A stretch of 64,000 nt of DNA from the NCBI GenBank assembly GCA_009823395.1, contig CM020515.1, positions 10,610,989 through 10,674,988 on the forward strand, in the 5' to 3' direction. The translations under genes were made by a program, and so were the position numbers. Under the pieces are notes generated by a model. That model was not told the origin of the DNA, made no database searches, and saw nothing but the letters and a program-made list of their open reading frames with translations. Below, piece by piece: positions 1-12,677 of this stretch. Every line of letters begins with the position of its first letter. Position 1 is the first letter of the stretch. The stretch comes from Thamnaconus septentrionalis. Lineage: Eukaryota > Chordata > Actinopteri > Tetraodontiformes > Monacanthidae.

Positions 1-299
1 CACTGGCCCTGGGCGGCCCCTTTCATGTGCGAGAGGCCTGGGGTGAGGGGAAGACGAGGAGGAGCGGGACGCTGGCCGCTGCCCCTTTTCTCTCGGCCGA
101 GCCGCTCTTGGCCACACATCTGCGTTTTGATGGGGGCACTGTGGAGAAACAAGAGGGAGGAATTCGGGGGAAGGAGGAGAGCCAAAAAGAAACACTGAAT
201 TACTGAGAGTGCATTGTGTTCCTTGGCATTTTTAAAGGCCCAGTGTGTGATATTTTCTGGGATGCGTAGGCATAAATTGGCTCAAAAAAGGGCCTTTTT

Positions 300-440
300 T
301 TTTTTTTTTTAGCTCGATTAATTCACTAAAGGCAATTCACTTTGGTGCCTTCACAGGCTAATAATAAACATTTGTTTTCACACAAAAGTCACTTGAAAGG
401 AGGCGGCCACATGGCTGCAACTACTGTGGTTTCTACGCTA
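300..440. promoter_or_regulatory. candidate enhancer-like block
   Basis: Within 100 bases: GATTAATT, a FOX-like ATAAACA, and CACTTGA (NKX2 type, 390-396). Low in simple repeats. Motif-based only. Confidence 0.2.
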
Positions 441-968
441 GTCTAGGTTTTTTTTTTAATTTTTACCCCGACTTCACCGCTGATATGAGAAAATATGAGC
501 AGCCCATCGGAAAACTTCCTCTCCATCATGTTGCATTTTTACAGAAAGATGCAGAAACGGCCTATTTCTTTCATCCCTGTGATGCCTTTTTTTTGGTTCA
601 CTTTCTGACCACTAGATGGTACTAAATCCCACACACTGGGCCTTTATATTCTTTCTGTTAGCTCAGAACCTATTCTGTAGAATTAATCACTTTTGGAATC
701 ACATTCTGACCAAAGCTTTTTTTTTTTTTTTAAATGAAAATTGGAAATGGAAGCTTTTGAGGCACGCAGGTGCACACAGTCACACTGTCGGTCGCCAACA
801 AGTGACTGAGAGCAAATCTGGTTGTCAAACAGGAAGCGGCGCACAAAGAAACAGCTCGTCAATGAATGTTTTCCCCCCTTTCCCCAATGACGGCCCCCCC
901 TCGCTAACTCCCTTCCTCAGCACTCACCCGCGACCCCTCAGATCTACCAGACAAGCAGCCCTGTGCGG

Positions 969-981
969 TGACCTCTGACCC
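969..981 (-). promoter_or_regulatory. second DR1-type site
   Basis: GGGTCA-G-AGGTCA on the minus strand, both half sites fitting RGGTCA with one-base spacing. Confidence 0.3.
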
Positions 982-1243
982 TCCTTACGAAGGAAAAAAA
1001 TGAGGCTACCGACGGTGGGGGGGGGACCAGTTTCATTAGAACTCTTGACAAGTGGTAAGTGACTGGCGGAGCTCCAGACGAGCTCCCTGACCCAGACATC
1101 ACAGCCGGCTCCTGATTTCAGTATCAAGTTCACTTGGAGACCACCAGCCAGGCAGCCTGCCAGACGGAGCACAATAATAATCCAGACAGCCACAGGCGGA
1201 AGGTGGGCGGGGGTGCACGGTGCCCTCAGTGACCAACTGCGAC

Positions 1244-1762
<519 letters not shown>

Positions 1763-2288
1763 TGTCTGAATGTAATAACTGGGATTAAGTCAAAGATCGT
1801 CACTGCAACTGGGATTGGCAGGTGTCAGGGTTTTTTTTTTAGTGGCTGTCAGGGGTTTGGAAGATTTAAATGTTGCTCATTGTTCAGTGAGAGACTGGCT
1901 AGAAATGTAGCCAGCAGGGGCTGATTAAGTGAATACATGAAGAACTCACTTACATCCAATTTTTGACATTCATTCAAACAGCAATTGTCTTTACGTCGAC
2001 AACCAAAGACGTAATTATTCAGTATCGTTTAGAGATAGAGAAAAGTGTTTTTGGTTGGCGCAATTAAACATCTTATCCACATGGGGGCAGTGCAACGTCA
2101 ATAAATGAATCAGTCCTGGAACGAGCGCTGGAAATTGTCCCTTGATTTAGGATTTAGGCTCAGCTCTGTTAAAAAAAAATCTTCCCGAGAAGCGCTGCCT
2201 AACACGTCTCACAAGTGCCATTGATTTATAATGAATATTTTACCAGTAAGAATCAATAAATAATAAAATATATTAAATAAATACATAC

Positions 2289-2645
2289 GGGGGCGACACG
2301 GTGGCGCAGTGGTTAGCGCTGCCGCCTCACAGCAAGAAGGTCGTGGGTTCGATTCTGGGGCCCGGGCCTGGGACCTTTCTGTGCATGTTCTCCCCGTGTC
2401 TGCGTGGGTTCTCTCCGGGTTCTCCGGCTTCCTCCCACAGTCCAAAAACATGCGTGTGAGGTCAATTGAACATACTAAATTGTCCGTAGGTGTGCATGTG
2501 AGTGTGAATGGTTGTTTGTTTCTATGTGGCCCTGCGATGAACTGGCGACTTGTCCAGGGTGTCACCCTGCCTTCGCCCTAAGACAGCTGGGACAGGCTCC
2601 AGCAGACCCCCGTGACCCTGTATTGGAATAAGCTGGTATAGAATG
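2289..2645 (+). mobile_element. tRNA-derived SINE with 13-bp target-site duplication
   Basis: The tRNA-like head has an A box (TGGCGCAGTGG) and a B box (GGTTCGATTCT), followed by the body familiar from abundant fish SINEs (CTCCCCGTGTCTGCGTGGG, then GATGAACTGGCGACTTGTCC). It is flanked by AATAAATACATAC at 2276-2288 and again at 2646-2658, a perfect 13-bp duplication typical of LINE-mediated insertion. Part of that match could be the element's own tail. Open frames across it are incidental. Confidence 0.85.
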
Positions 2646-2739
2646 AATAAATACATACATTTATAAGAGTCAGGACTTTCTTTAAAGCACAACTTAAATG
2701 CACACATATAGTCCCCCCCCCCCAAACAAAATTGCATTT

Positions 2740-2740
<1 letters not shown>

Positions 2741-2782
<42 letters not shown>

Positions 2783-2870
2783 GAGTGTCACTTGTCCAAT
2801 GAATACCTCCACAAGCACTCGACCAGATGGTCTGGTAGAGAGCGCCCAGTACGTGTCCATGTACGCGAGT

Positions 2871-2917
<47 letters not shown>

Positions 2918-3139
2918 GTCAATAGCAGCTTTCTGAGGGCCACAGCTGGTCTCTGTGTTGAATTTAACAGGGAGAAAAAAAAATCCACATGGGGTCAAAA
3001 GAGGGAAACCGGATATGAAATAATAATAGCAAAAAAACAAGATAAACTGTGTAAAACCAGAACAAAACCTTCATATGATGGAAAAAATCCATGAAGCCTA
3101 CACACACATACACACACAAACACACACACACACACACAG
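2741..3139. repeat. cluster of three (AC)n repeats
   Basis: (CT)4(CA)15 at 2741-2778, (AC)21 at 2873-2914 and an interrupted CA run at 3100-3139. Non-coding between them. Confidence 0.95.
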
Positions 3140-3609
3140 ACAATCATAGTGAGTGAGCGCGCGTGCCCGGCAGAGTAAAGCTGTTGGCATTAGGTGAGAG
3201 GTAGAGATGGATTCTTCATCCTGGGGACATTTAATCTTGCAGCGGGCGAATAATGTCTGACAGTTTGTGTAATGAGTAGAAAAGGGAACACATGGCCGTG
3301 GTGGGGGAGGGCGGCGGCTGGGTCACGCAGATGACGGAAGACTGATGGAAGACGACGTTAATTGCGAAAAGAACCAAGCGGACGCAGGAATGGAAATAGA
3401 AAAGGATCAGCTGAGGTGGGGGGAAAAAACGAGAAGAAGGAAAGGAGAAGAGGGCGGGGGATTGGGGGAAGAGGAGGAGGGGGGTTAACGATGAAGGCAA
3501 AAGGCCATCGCGGCATGAGGAGGGTGTAAATTGTCCAGAACATAAAACTGCTACTGGTGTCATCTCCAGGGGATTCTTTTCACCCCTTATCTCTTCGCCT
3601 TCTAAATAT

Positions 3610-3610
<1 letters not shown>

Positions 3611-3651
<41 letters not shown>
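3611..3651. repeat. (CAG)n, nearly 14 units
   Basis: An uninterrupted AGC/GCT trinucleotide run with no surrounding reading frame that looks coding. Confidence 0.95.
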
Positions 3652-3712
3652 TCAGTGCGGGGGGGAAACTAGGACAGTATCACCTCTAATATATCGCTAG
3701 TCCACAAACACA

Positions 3713-3741
3713 GATAGATAGATAGATAGATAGACAGATAG
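3713..3741. repeat. (GATA)n short array
   Basis: GATA units with one GACA variant. Confidence 0.9.
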
Positions 3742-4269
3742 AGGAAGTTAAGATAAGTGTTGTTTTTCCTGTAACCTCAATCAATGCCTCCTCACAAAGT
3801 CGGAGAGATAGAGGGATAGAGAGGGAGAGAGGATTTTGCTCAAGACAAAATGTCCTAATTCCGAAGCTCAAATTTGAGAGCGTTACCCGGGGATTTTGTA
3901 TTGTTTCCTCTTTTTTTTTTTTTTTTTTTGGAGACGAGTACTTCAAGTCCCAGCGAGAGCCAACGCAGTGGTGGCGCTGGGCACTCGGCTGCTGCTGTCA
4001 GGGACGGAAGATGAAATGTCAGTCTATTGATACCGGGACTGCTCTACATTCCCTGCAAGTGCAAAAAAAATAAATACATAAATAAAAATAAAAAATAGGA
4101 GAGGATCCTCTGGGAGATGAGCAGAAGGTCACAGGAGTGATCAGTGACGCCGGCTTTAGAGTATGTCGTAGGTCGCATATTAAAGTCATTGTCACATCAA
4201 TTTATTTCTTTTTCAACCCCGCAAACCAGCGGAGCTGCCAGCAGCAGGACTACTCATCAGAAACCTCAA

Positions 4270-4596
4270 AGGAAATCAACCTACTTAGCCGTCTGTTTAC
4301 AGCCTCCGGCGAAAACAGCTCCTCGGTAAAACTGATATTTGGCCGCACCTTCTACTTGCTTGGAAGTCGGCAAAAACAAACAAACACCTGCCTTGGGGCG
4401 TGGTTGCAAACCTGGGAGAGACATAAGTGCCCTGTATGACATCACAAGAGGCTGATTTGGAGAACTGCATGCTTCAGCAAACACTTTATGAAAAAAATGA
4501 AGTAAGCAAAAGAAATTAAAGGATGGATTTCGCTCATCTCCAAATACTTGTTGTTTTTGAGAGTCTTGGTGAAGTTGCATAATATGGGACCTTTAA
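4270..4596 (-). mobile_element. dispersed family 'CRE-palindrome repeat', copy A
   Basis: On the minus strand it starts with TTTTAAAGGTCCCATATTAT, then has a decayed palindrome (CTTGTGATGTCATA, plus 4434-4452), TCTCTCCCAGGTT, AAATATCAGTTTT and the core GGAGGCTGTAAACAGACGG. Other copies share these blocks in the same order. No coding capacity, so probably a non-autonomous DNA element. Confidence 0.6.
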
Positions 4597-5114
4597 AATG
4601 AGAAGGATGATGTTGTCAGACTGGCATGAAAGATGAAATGAACCCGCTTATTTATTTATTTTTTAGTTCTATTACCCACTGAGCACGTGCAGGCTGAGGC
4701 TAACATACTGCTGACCCACTTTGCTCATGTGGACAAAATATTCCAGCCGTGTCCAGGCCACGCAGCCGTCCCGGGAGGGTAAATAAAGCTTGTTTTGCTT
4801 ACACTCGCAATGACACCGCGAGAGGTCAGCGGATAAAAGTCGGTCCAGACGTGCTGTGCAGCATTGCAAACACTGGAGGGAGTGCTCGCCTCGTGTCAGT
4901 CAGAGGGAGCTGAAGTCGTGATGGGTTGCTTCACAGCCTGGTGCAGGAAAAGAAAAAAAAAGAAAAAGCTACTCCTGTTCAAACCAGAGGTAAATAAGAT
5001 GTGGCAGACTTGGCTTCGGTCTGGGTCGGGCCGAGGGAAAACGCAGGTCAAACCCTGCTTGGATTATCTGCGCCGTTTGCAACCGAGAGGGTCATGTGCC
5101 TGAGGTTTTAGCTT

Positions 5115-5360
5115 AAAGATTTAAGGTCAGAGGTCAGGGCTGTACAACGCAGAGCGCCGGTGTAGTATCAGGCCGCTTTATAATTACAATCAATTCCTTT
5201 CACACAGGCAAAAACGTTGTAAACATGGGCGGTGCGAGGGTCAGTTCAGCCCTTTAGCCTGGCCGCTGATAGAGATCATTGTAATAGCTTAGAATTCCCT
5301 TTTCAGTCAGCGTCCTTTTAGCTGTGATAATGCAGGAATCAATTATGAACAGAATGTCTA
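5115..5360. promoter_or_regulatory. candidate regulatory element with a perfect DR1
   Basis: AGGTCA-G-AGGTCA at 5124-5136 is an exact DR1 nuclear-receptor site (RXR/PPAR, HNF4 and COUP-TF class). It is followed by TAATTA (5181-5186), a FOX site TGTAAACA (5218-5225) and AATCAATTATG. The block has balanced base composition and no repeats. Regulatory role is inferred. Confidence 0.35.
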
Positions 5361-6743
5361 AAGGGGACGACATAAAGCCACAAAGAAGTGACAAGCTAGC
5401 CTAGCTAACGAGATTCATGCAGACGCTAGTTTCACTAGAACTAGATGGCATCTTCACACCAAAAGAAGGATTGAAAAAATATGTTTTTGTTTCCCTTCAG
5501 ACTGATTTTGGTGTTTAGTATGATGCTCCTCAGTACCATGAGTACCGTGCATGAGCATTGTTGCTAAACCATCGAGTAAAAAGAACACACTGTTCTGCTC
5601 CTCAGGTTTGTCAGGTGCAAATGAAGTTTGCTTTATTTAAAAAGGAGGTTAAATTATTGGAAATGGGCCAGCGTCAAAGAAAACTGAGCAGAGTTATTTT
5701 GCTGCGAGATTTAAGGCCTCAATTAAAACTAACTTTTTTCTCTGTTTGCTTCATAATAATGTCCTAGGTTACGCGGCGGGGCTATCCCTCACCTTCTCCT
5801 GTTTGTTACCATCTGTAGCACTCGAGCAATGTCAGCCCTTACGTAATAAGTCACACACAGAGACCCTAATATAGCGTACAGGAACGGGGAGCAGCAGGCG
5901 TACTCGTACGTCGGAATGTTTTCCTGGCAAGTCATCGTTTCCTGCGGGCCGCACCGCGAATAGACACAATGTCGCGGTGAACGCAAGCAGCTAAACAGCG
6001 GTGAGCTCGCAAATGAGATAAACTGAGGCAGAAGCCCCATCCATCAAGCCGGGACTTTGAGCTCGGAGCGGCCCGGCAAAGGCCTCGCCGCCTGACCTTA
6101 TTTCAGGAAAGTGCTTGAAAAGGAAGGGAATGCCTGAGACCGACGCAGACAGACAGCGACGGGAGTTGGGGGGGTGGAGGGGGATAAGTTGCGGTCTATT
6201 TTGGGAGCGCAGTCAGGTTTCCTTTTTTCTTTTTTTTTTCCCGCCGCCCGTTCTCCGCCTTCGCCGGCGACGATGAGAGAGGGAGCGTGAATATTAAACG
6301 CCGCTTTCATGGTTTGTTATGGAAAGGCAGCGCTCGGCGTTTCGAAAGGCGGGGGAGCCGCGGAGCTGCTTTCCTCTTTGGAAAACATTTTTGGTGGGTT
6401 GGCCGGGGGGGGCAGACTGGAGGACGTGTTTGAACATGAAAGGCACCCGGTGGGAGGCAACCTGGGCGAGCGCTGGTGGATAATTTTGTCCTTTCAGATG
6501 TGTTTAGAAAGGCTGTGATTACTTATCAACAGGTAAATAAGGAGACAGATTCCCTTTCTCCCTCCCCCCCCGCCACCAACACACAAACGCACACACACGG
6601 CCCCATTGCAAGTGTGTGTGTTTGCTTAGCATAATATGTCCGCTGGCTGCACGGCAAATGCCTCTTAAGCTGGTTACAGCCAAAATCCTCACGTGCGGCT
6701 CACGTCTAATGAAAGCTTGTGTTTGTGCGTATGTGTGGTTGGA

Positions 6744-6780
6744 GGAGAGTGAGAGAGTGAGAGAGTGAGAGAGTGAGAGG
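6744..6780. repeat. (GAGAGAGT)n octamer repeat
   Basis: Four to five units of an 8-bp GA-derived motif. Confidence 0.85.
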
Positions 6781-8346
6781 GAGACGTCACTCTCCGGGTC
6801 CCAGCAGCTTAAGGCAGAGTTTCAGTGTGTATTAAACATCCAAACCACATGACACCTGACCTCTGATCCCAGAGCCCGGAGTCATTCAGAGGCACCGAAA
6901 GGGGGGCATGCTTGAAATTGCAGCGTAGGGGAATTAAGATTGCCGGGGATGAAAAGCCAAATTGGTTTAAAGTAACACATTAACCTGAATCGGCTCTGAT
7001 CTGAATCACTTGATGAGTTGCGTTGGCTGCGCCGTGCTCAGACAGATCCCAAGCAGGCACAATGTCAAGCGGACCAAAGTCTTTCCAGCTAGAAGCCATG
7101 TGAGGACTGAGGACCAGGTCACAAATCATGACTTTGTGTTCTCCTGTTGTCATCGTCATGTCTATGTCATGTCATTCAAAAGAGAATTTGCAATTCTTCG
7201 GAACGGCAGTATTCATTTGGGCCACATACTGAGAAAAAGGGATCAAGCAAAAAAGCTGCACCTTTGGGATGCACGTGAACGTCTCACGAGCAGATTGTCA
7301 TCATGGAGTGGGTGCCACGATACCAAACCTTCACATTGCACACAGCTGCTGGGCTCAAATGCTGGTTTACTCCAACAAAGCGCAGTACTTGCTGCATTCA
7401 ACTCGGAATAAAACTTTCGAGTTTGTAACTGGAACAAGGCCGTCGCTTCATGGAAGTCTCAAGCCTGGTTGTTTTGAACTGCGACCAATTTTTAACTGTT
7501 CAGTTCACACCAGCAAGGATGATCCGTGCTATTGGGGTAAATCGGACCAAGAAGCAATTGCTTCATTTGCTTGGATAGTCTCCTTGGTTTGATTTGGTGT
7601 AAAAATGTTTGAATGGACAAATCCATTAAAATCCTTTTAGTCCAATGGTGAGCTAGCAAGGCTTGAAAGTAATGCACCAAGAGTAGAAATTAGAGCAAAA
7701 CCCATGGGATCGAGAAGGTACAGAGGGAGAGAGGGTTGCAAAGTTTGGTTTGTCGGACAAGTGCAGTAATAAAGGCAAAGTGAAGTATCTTTGTCCGGAG
7801 GCCACTGCCCAACCACCAATGACCATGAGCGTCACACCAGCAGCAACAGATCACAAACTCTACTGTCAAGAAAATGGAGTTTGAGATGATAAGGATCATC
7901 TTTACGTAAAAGCTTGTTGAGGTATTACAGACACAAAATCACACTCCACATTTGTCCAACAGTGTTAATGCAGTGCTAACATTTGTATCCTCGGATGTGC
8001 GGCCTTGCCGGCTGACGCGGTTTCGTCCTTGACATAGTCGTCATCGTCCCAGGCAGCGCTACTTTGTTCTAAATGTCTTCTCTAACGTCCGTCCAGAGCC
8101 CAAATCATCTTCCGGAACGGCCATTAGTTCCAGGCTCCGCCAGCTACAGCTGACAACGACGGCATTCCATCACTTGGAAGCTCGACTGGGGGAAAGCAGG
8201 AGTGAAGCGAGGGGGACAGAAAGGGAAGCCTAGGTGCATCATTATCCAGGGTTATTTTTCCCATTTTAGATATGCGATTTTGAGACTGGGTACCCAGCAG
8301 CAGATGGCATGCGGCGGCGTCTGCCAGGGTTTTCACTTGTCGAACG

Positions 8347-8381
8347 CACACAAAACACGCACGCACGCACACACACACACA
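8347..8381. repeat. (AC)n with ACGC variants
   Basis: Alternating purine-pyrimidine run. Confidence 0.85.
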
Positions 8382-8754
8382 GGCACATTATGCGCACACA
8401 TGCCGAGTGTGCGCTTATCCCCTACCGAAGGCTCATCTGCTCAGGATATCGCCCTGGGACGGAACAGAAGCTGGAAGTGTAGCGGCAGCTCCGCTGTTTA
8501 CCTTCAGCTTACGGGATAAAAGGAGGAAGGAGGGAAACAGGAGACACTTTACCCAGACAGAATGATAAAGAAGCATTTGTTTTTATCCTCCCTAACCAGA
8601 CGGAACCGTGTTTATCTCTGCGTCCTGATGTAACGTTTTTCGCTTGGAGCTCGGGAGCGTGCGCTGTAAATACCTTTTAAGAGCCACAAGTAAATGGGCG
8701 TATCGAGGAGCCTTGAAGACGCTGCCCGTGATAGTCAGTGCATTAGACATCCGT

Positions 8755-8797
8755 CCATCCATCCATCCATCCATCCATCCATCCATCCATCCATCCA
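8755..8797. repeat. (ATCC)n microsatellite at a SINE tail
   Basis: About ten units of CATC/GATG, directly next to the 3' end of the antisense SINE, so probably grown from its GGAT-type tail. Confidence 0.9.
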
Positions 8798-9062
8798 CTT
8801 ATCCTGCACTCTATCGCAACTAAACTTGTGGCAAAGGAGGAGCACACAGAGGCAAAGTCTCCAGTTCATCGCAAGGCCAACGGAGGGTCAAGCAACCAAC
8901 CACCTACACTCACACTCATACAGTATGTACAGAAAGTCCACAGTTGCCAACTTGGACTTTTGTGAGGTTGCCAGAGTACGTCAAGAGAACTCACAGACAA
9001 TTGCTCGAGTTGGAATCAGACCAACAACCTCCTGACAGCGCTAACCACGGTGCACCATGGGA
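8798..9062 (-). mobile_element. diverged antisense SINE copy
   Basis: Read on the minus strand it has the order GTGGTTAGCGCTG, a B-box-like TGGTCTGATTCC, GCGATGAACTGGAGACTT and GCAGGATAAGTGGATGG, matching the plan of the SINE at 2289-2645 but far more diverged. Its 3' tail runs straight into the ATCC repeat. Confidence 0.65.
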
Positions 9063-9589
9063 TTTTGTGCGTGCCTCGCATACCCTAACGCGAAAAAACA
9101 TTCTATTTCTGGAGGTTTGTGTCACTGACTATGCCATTACCTAATTACACAATGAACATTCCCATCATCCCTCCCCCCCAACGCTACCATACGTGTGAGG
9201 CCCATAGTGACAGGTGCCGAGCGCTATTAGGGTGGTGCGTCAGTCTTGAGGAGGGGTGTGGCCCTGCCATCAACACCACTCTTCATTTAGCGGTTGTTAC
9301 GTAATGGGCAGGAAACACACATACATATATAGAGAGGGCTTGAGGGGCTTGAGGCCATCACACATCACATGTGCCATGTGCCTCTCACATTCCTAAACAC
9401 AAACACAACCCTGTTAAGAATGGTATATGTGTGGTGACCACACTCTATTACGAAAGTCACCCGTGAGAGTTTTTTGGTGAAAAATTTGGGATCCACTCCT
9501 AAAGTTGTATATATGACAGCATAACAGGAAAGGGTCAGATGAGAGTCTTTGGGATGGAATCGGGCTACCACACAATACAACGATACATG

Positions 9590-9870
9590 ACCCAATATAG
9601 TATGGCTCCATGGTACACATTTGAAAAGGAAACAGTAAACTACATTGCGCTGTACTTGTTGCAATGCAAGACAATGTACCATACGATACAATACAATACA
9701 ATATGATACAATGGGATACAATCTAATATGACTAGATAGGATGGCATAGGATACAATATAGCTCAGTCTCATACAAAACGGGAGAAGAAGGCTACAACAC
9801 AATAGGATATGACACAGCAAGATGCGATATGCCAGGAGAGGATAGGGCTCAGTATGACACTATAGGACTC
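9590..9870. repeat. degenerate GATACA/ATACA pentamer domain
   Basis: Short words ATACA, GATAC, ACAAT and GATAG recur at about 5-bp spacing over some 280 bases. The clearest part is 9681-9721 (TACGATACAATACAATACAA). It looks like an old pentanucleotide satellite eroded by mutation. Confidence 0.6.
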
Positions 9871-10639
9871 GGATGATACGATGCTCAGTTTTGACTCAGA
9901 GAGGTCCACACAAAGGAATAAACAAATCATACATTTTTCATGTAGCACAGACCCGTAGAAACCCATCAGGTGCCACAACTGCGAACAAACCCCCACAAAA
10001 CTCTATGATATAAACACGCATAATTTTGGTTTGACAGCAGGAGCCTGTGTTTATTCAGACCCGACGCTGTGTATAAGCTCAATAAAGGTTTACTGGCACA
10101 TGAAGCCAAGCGGTGGAGGGCTCCAGATGAAAAACAGACATTATAAACCTGTGTAACCTCGGCGGTACATAAACAAGGCGGTGGGATACAGGAGGAATCA
10201 ATACTGGTGGCGGTGGAGGTGGTGGGTGTGTTACGCAACCCACCTCCTTCCCCCGTGGGACAACACAATTGTGGAAGACACACATTTGCGTGGCCTTACG
10301 CGCGGAAAAAAACAATTTGCCGAAAGGACAGGAATGGGTGGGACTGTGTCCGGCTGATCAATACAAACTTGTTAAGGCCGCGCTCCCTTCGCTGCCCCTC
10401 GCTCTGATCCATTGTAATGCAGCACAGAGCCCTCCACACATGGGCCCTTACAAAGGCTGCTTGTACTCCAGCAGACCTTGGGCCAGGAGTCTTTGTAGCA
10501 GAGTCTGTGACCTCAGTCACTCCTTTTATCACGCAAACACAAACACACAAACGCAGTGGATACACTCCTGAGGGAAGGCGTACAATGCGGCGCGCTTTGA
10601 AATAAAGACAAAAAGGGCTGCAATAATGTTCCATTTACA

Positions 10640-10766
10640 AACATGAGCTCATGCACACATAGGCGCATGCACACACACACACACGCACACGCTTAAAAAT
10701 ACACATTTACACACGCTGTCTCAAACGGACACCTACACGTGCGCACGCACGCGCGCACACACTGTG
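10640..10766. repeat. alternating purine-pyrimidine (CA/CG) stretch
   Basis: CA runs with GCGC inserts, densest at 10741-10765 (GTGCGCACGCACGCGCGCAC). Strong Z-DNA potential. Confidence 0.75.
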
Positions 10767-10889
10767 CATTTTTTTTCTTCTCTTCCACAATGCTAATGGC
10801 CTTGACGTCCTGAAAGCACAAAGCTATAAACACAATGCTGATCCACACGGCATGTGAGTGAGTGGGCTGAGAGGAGGGATCTGTTTGAA

Positions 10890-10914
10890 TGTGTGTGTGT
10901 GTTTGTGTGTGTGT
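10890..10914. repeat. (GT)n
   Basis: Short GT run with one GTTT interruption. Confidence 0.85.
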
Positions 10915-11897
10915 GAAGGAGCTGGGGCTTTGACAGGCTTTCACAGCACTTTAAACATGTCGCTTCCAGAAAAGACCCTGTTTCAATGCGGTTGTGTAAG
11001 GACCCCGGCTGCCAGGGGCTCAGAGAGGACAAACTAGTTACTGCAGGTCAATTCACAGCACTTGTGTCTATCTGTGTGTGTTATTGTTGCACCTCTCTGT
11101 GAGCTCTATGAGTTTAATAGCATATCTTTCATAACAAATTAAGATTTTTATCTTTTATTATCGTCATTTTGCGTCCAATGTGTGATCCAAGTTCATATTC
11201 AGCTTCACAAAGAGCTACTTATGCCCGACAGTGGCCGTAAATGAAAACAGACAACGCAATTTTTTTGCACCTGGAGCGGGCCGTGGATTTCGCTTCCCCC
11301 CTCGGCCAGCACGGGCGACACCTAAAGCAGCTGCGCTGGCAAATGTTAGGCGTCCCGGCAACCCGGCGAAGGGGACAGAGCAGAGCGGGACTTCAGCAAT
11401 AATGCCGCATGCGGCGGGTCCGTCTGTCTGTGTGCGTGCGTGTGAGAGAGAGCGAGAGAAAGAGCAGCGGAGCCTGCTGAGCCAGGCCTCTCATTATGTG
11501 GCATGTAATCTGAGCTTTCGGGGCCCGGGCCGGTCCTCCGACTGCGCTGAATGGGGCTGGAGCAACTGGCCCCCGCTGTCTTTCCTGTGCTTTCACTCTG
11601 CTTAGCTCGGCAACTCTGATTATAAACCCAGAGCGTCGGTTGGGCGTTTGGGGGCCGGGGTGTGGCGGAGCCCCGGGCCCACTGGCGCTGGTGATATTTA
11701 CGGCCGGCGGGGGCCGCCGCGGTGAGCGGACCACTTTATAGAGCAACTGGCACGCGAAGCCTGACGGTCGACTAACGTGTGAAGCTTGCCCATTGGATTT
11801 TTGTTCTCCCACCAACTATAAATAGGAGGAGTAAGTTCAGACAGGGTTGTTCTTATCATATGTCATTACATGTAGAGTAAACACTTCCATCATATCA

Positions 11898-12085
11898 ACT
11901 CACCAGCTACTTTATTAGGGTGCAATAGTCAATGGCTTATTAAAACAAATAGCTAATGGCAGTCACAAAGATGCGGTAGAAACGACCTGCTGAAGGTCAA
12001 ACCGACCTTCAGAATGTGTAGAAAAGGGATTTAAGGCGTCTGTCCCGGCAAGAGAAGCTATCAGATCTGATAAAAACTCAGCCAT
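11898..12085 (+). mobile_element. Tc1-type transposon remnant, left end
   Basis: Begins CACCAGCTACTTTATTAGGG, a diverged form of the CACNGGCCACTTTATTAGG terminus of a common fish Tc1-like family. The family's leader follows, up to GACCTTCAGAATG and AAGGGATTTAAG. The body is lost. Contains a 9-bp-arm inverted repeat (11990-12012) and a 14-bp palindrome (12059-12072). Confidence 0.5.
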
Positions 12086-12423
12086 GGCAGAAACCATGCT
12101 ACTTTCATTCTCTAACCTGCCAGTGTCTTCGTCTACCTGGCTTTACTTCAAAGAAACGGACATTTTTTGAATCCTGAGAAATTCCTGGCTAGATTGAAAA
12201 CACTGTCTGTTTGAGTTTGGTAGGGCGGATGAGCGCGATTATAGAACAGTTTCAAGGTTGACGTCAAGAAAAAAAAGCGTTTGAAAATTGTTCTAAGTAA
12301 ACATAATGAATCCCCGTCACTGGGTGTCACCATGTAATTTAAAATGACACTCGCTGACAGCGTCTTTACATCTGAAAGCCAATTAAAGCTATTCCGAGTT
12401 TTATGACAGTGTAATATGATGCT

Positions 12424-12677
12424 GTGTTGTGCTGTGTGTGGGTGTGTGTGCATGCGCGAGTGTGAGTGTGAGTGTGAGTGAGCGAGAGGGACAATCAAGT
12501 GGGCCTACCACAGCACAGATAACCTTGTGTGACCTCAGGCTAAATGACCGCTTGTGCACAATGGAGATGATTAATGCCCACCTTCAGCATCTCAAACACA
12601 CACACACACACACACACTGCAAACTTCCACGTGACTTGCCACGTGCGCGTGTGTGTGCGTGCGTGTGTGTATGTGTG
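12424..12677. repeat. cluster of GT/CA repeats
   Basis: GT then GTGA repeats at 12424-12490, (CA)10 at 12597-12617 and a GTGC/GT run at 12640-12677. Confidence 0.85.

Larger units (their letters stand above)
1..1244. other. non-coding stretch, no gene seen
   Basis: Short T-runs and ordinary sequence, apart from the enhancer-like block at 300-440 and the DR1 at 969-981. Open frames lack any recognisable domain. Confidence 0.6.
3742..8346. other. non-coding stretch around copy A and the DR1 block
   Basis: Outside the listed elements I see A/T runs and non-repetitive sequence without coding signals. 7010-7700 may be an old unidentified repeat, since it has long weak frames with no domain. 6300-6520 is GC-rich. 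Confidence 0.5.
9871..11890. other. non-coding stretch
   Basis: CA/GT repeats plus a GC-rich segment at 11270-11770 with CpG-rich words but no promoter-and-gene structure that I can support. Confidence 0.5.

Noticed and set aside
2209..2581. Open frames of about 90-118 codons on both strands
   Set aside because: They lie inside the SINE. Similar frames occur in every copy of such elements.
10741..10765. CpG-island-like CG density
   Set aside because: The CGs come from a CA/CG alternating repeat, not from a promoter.
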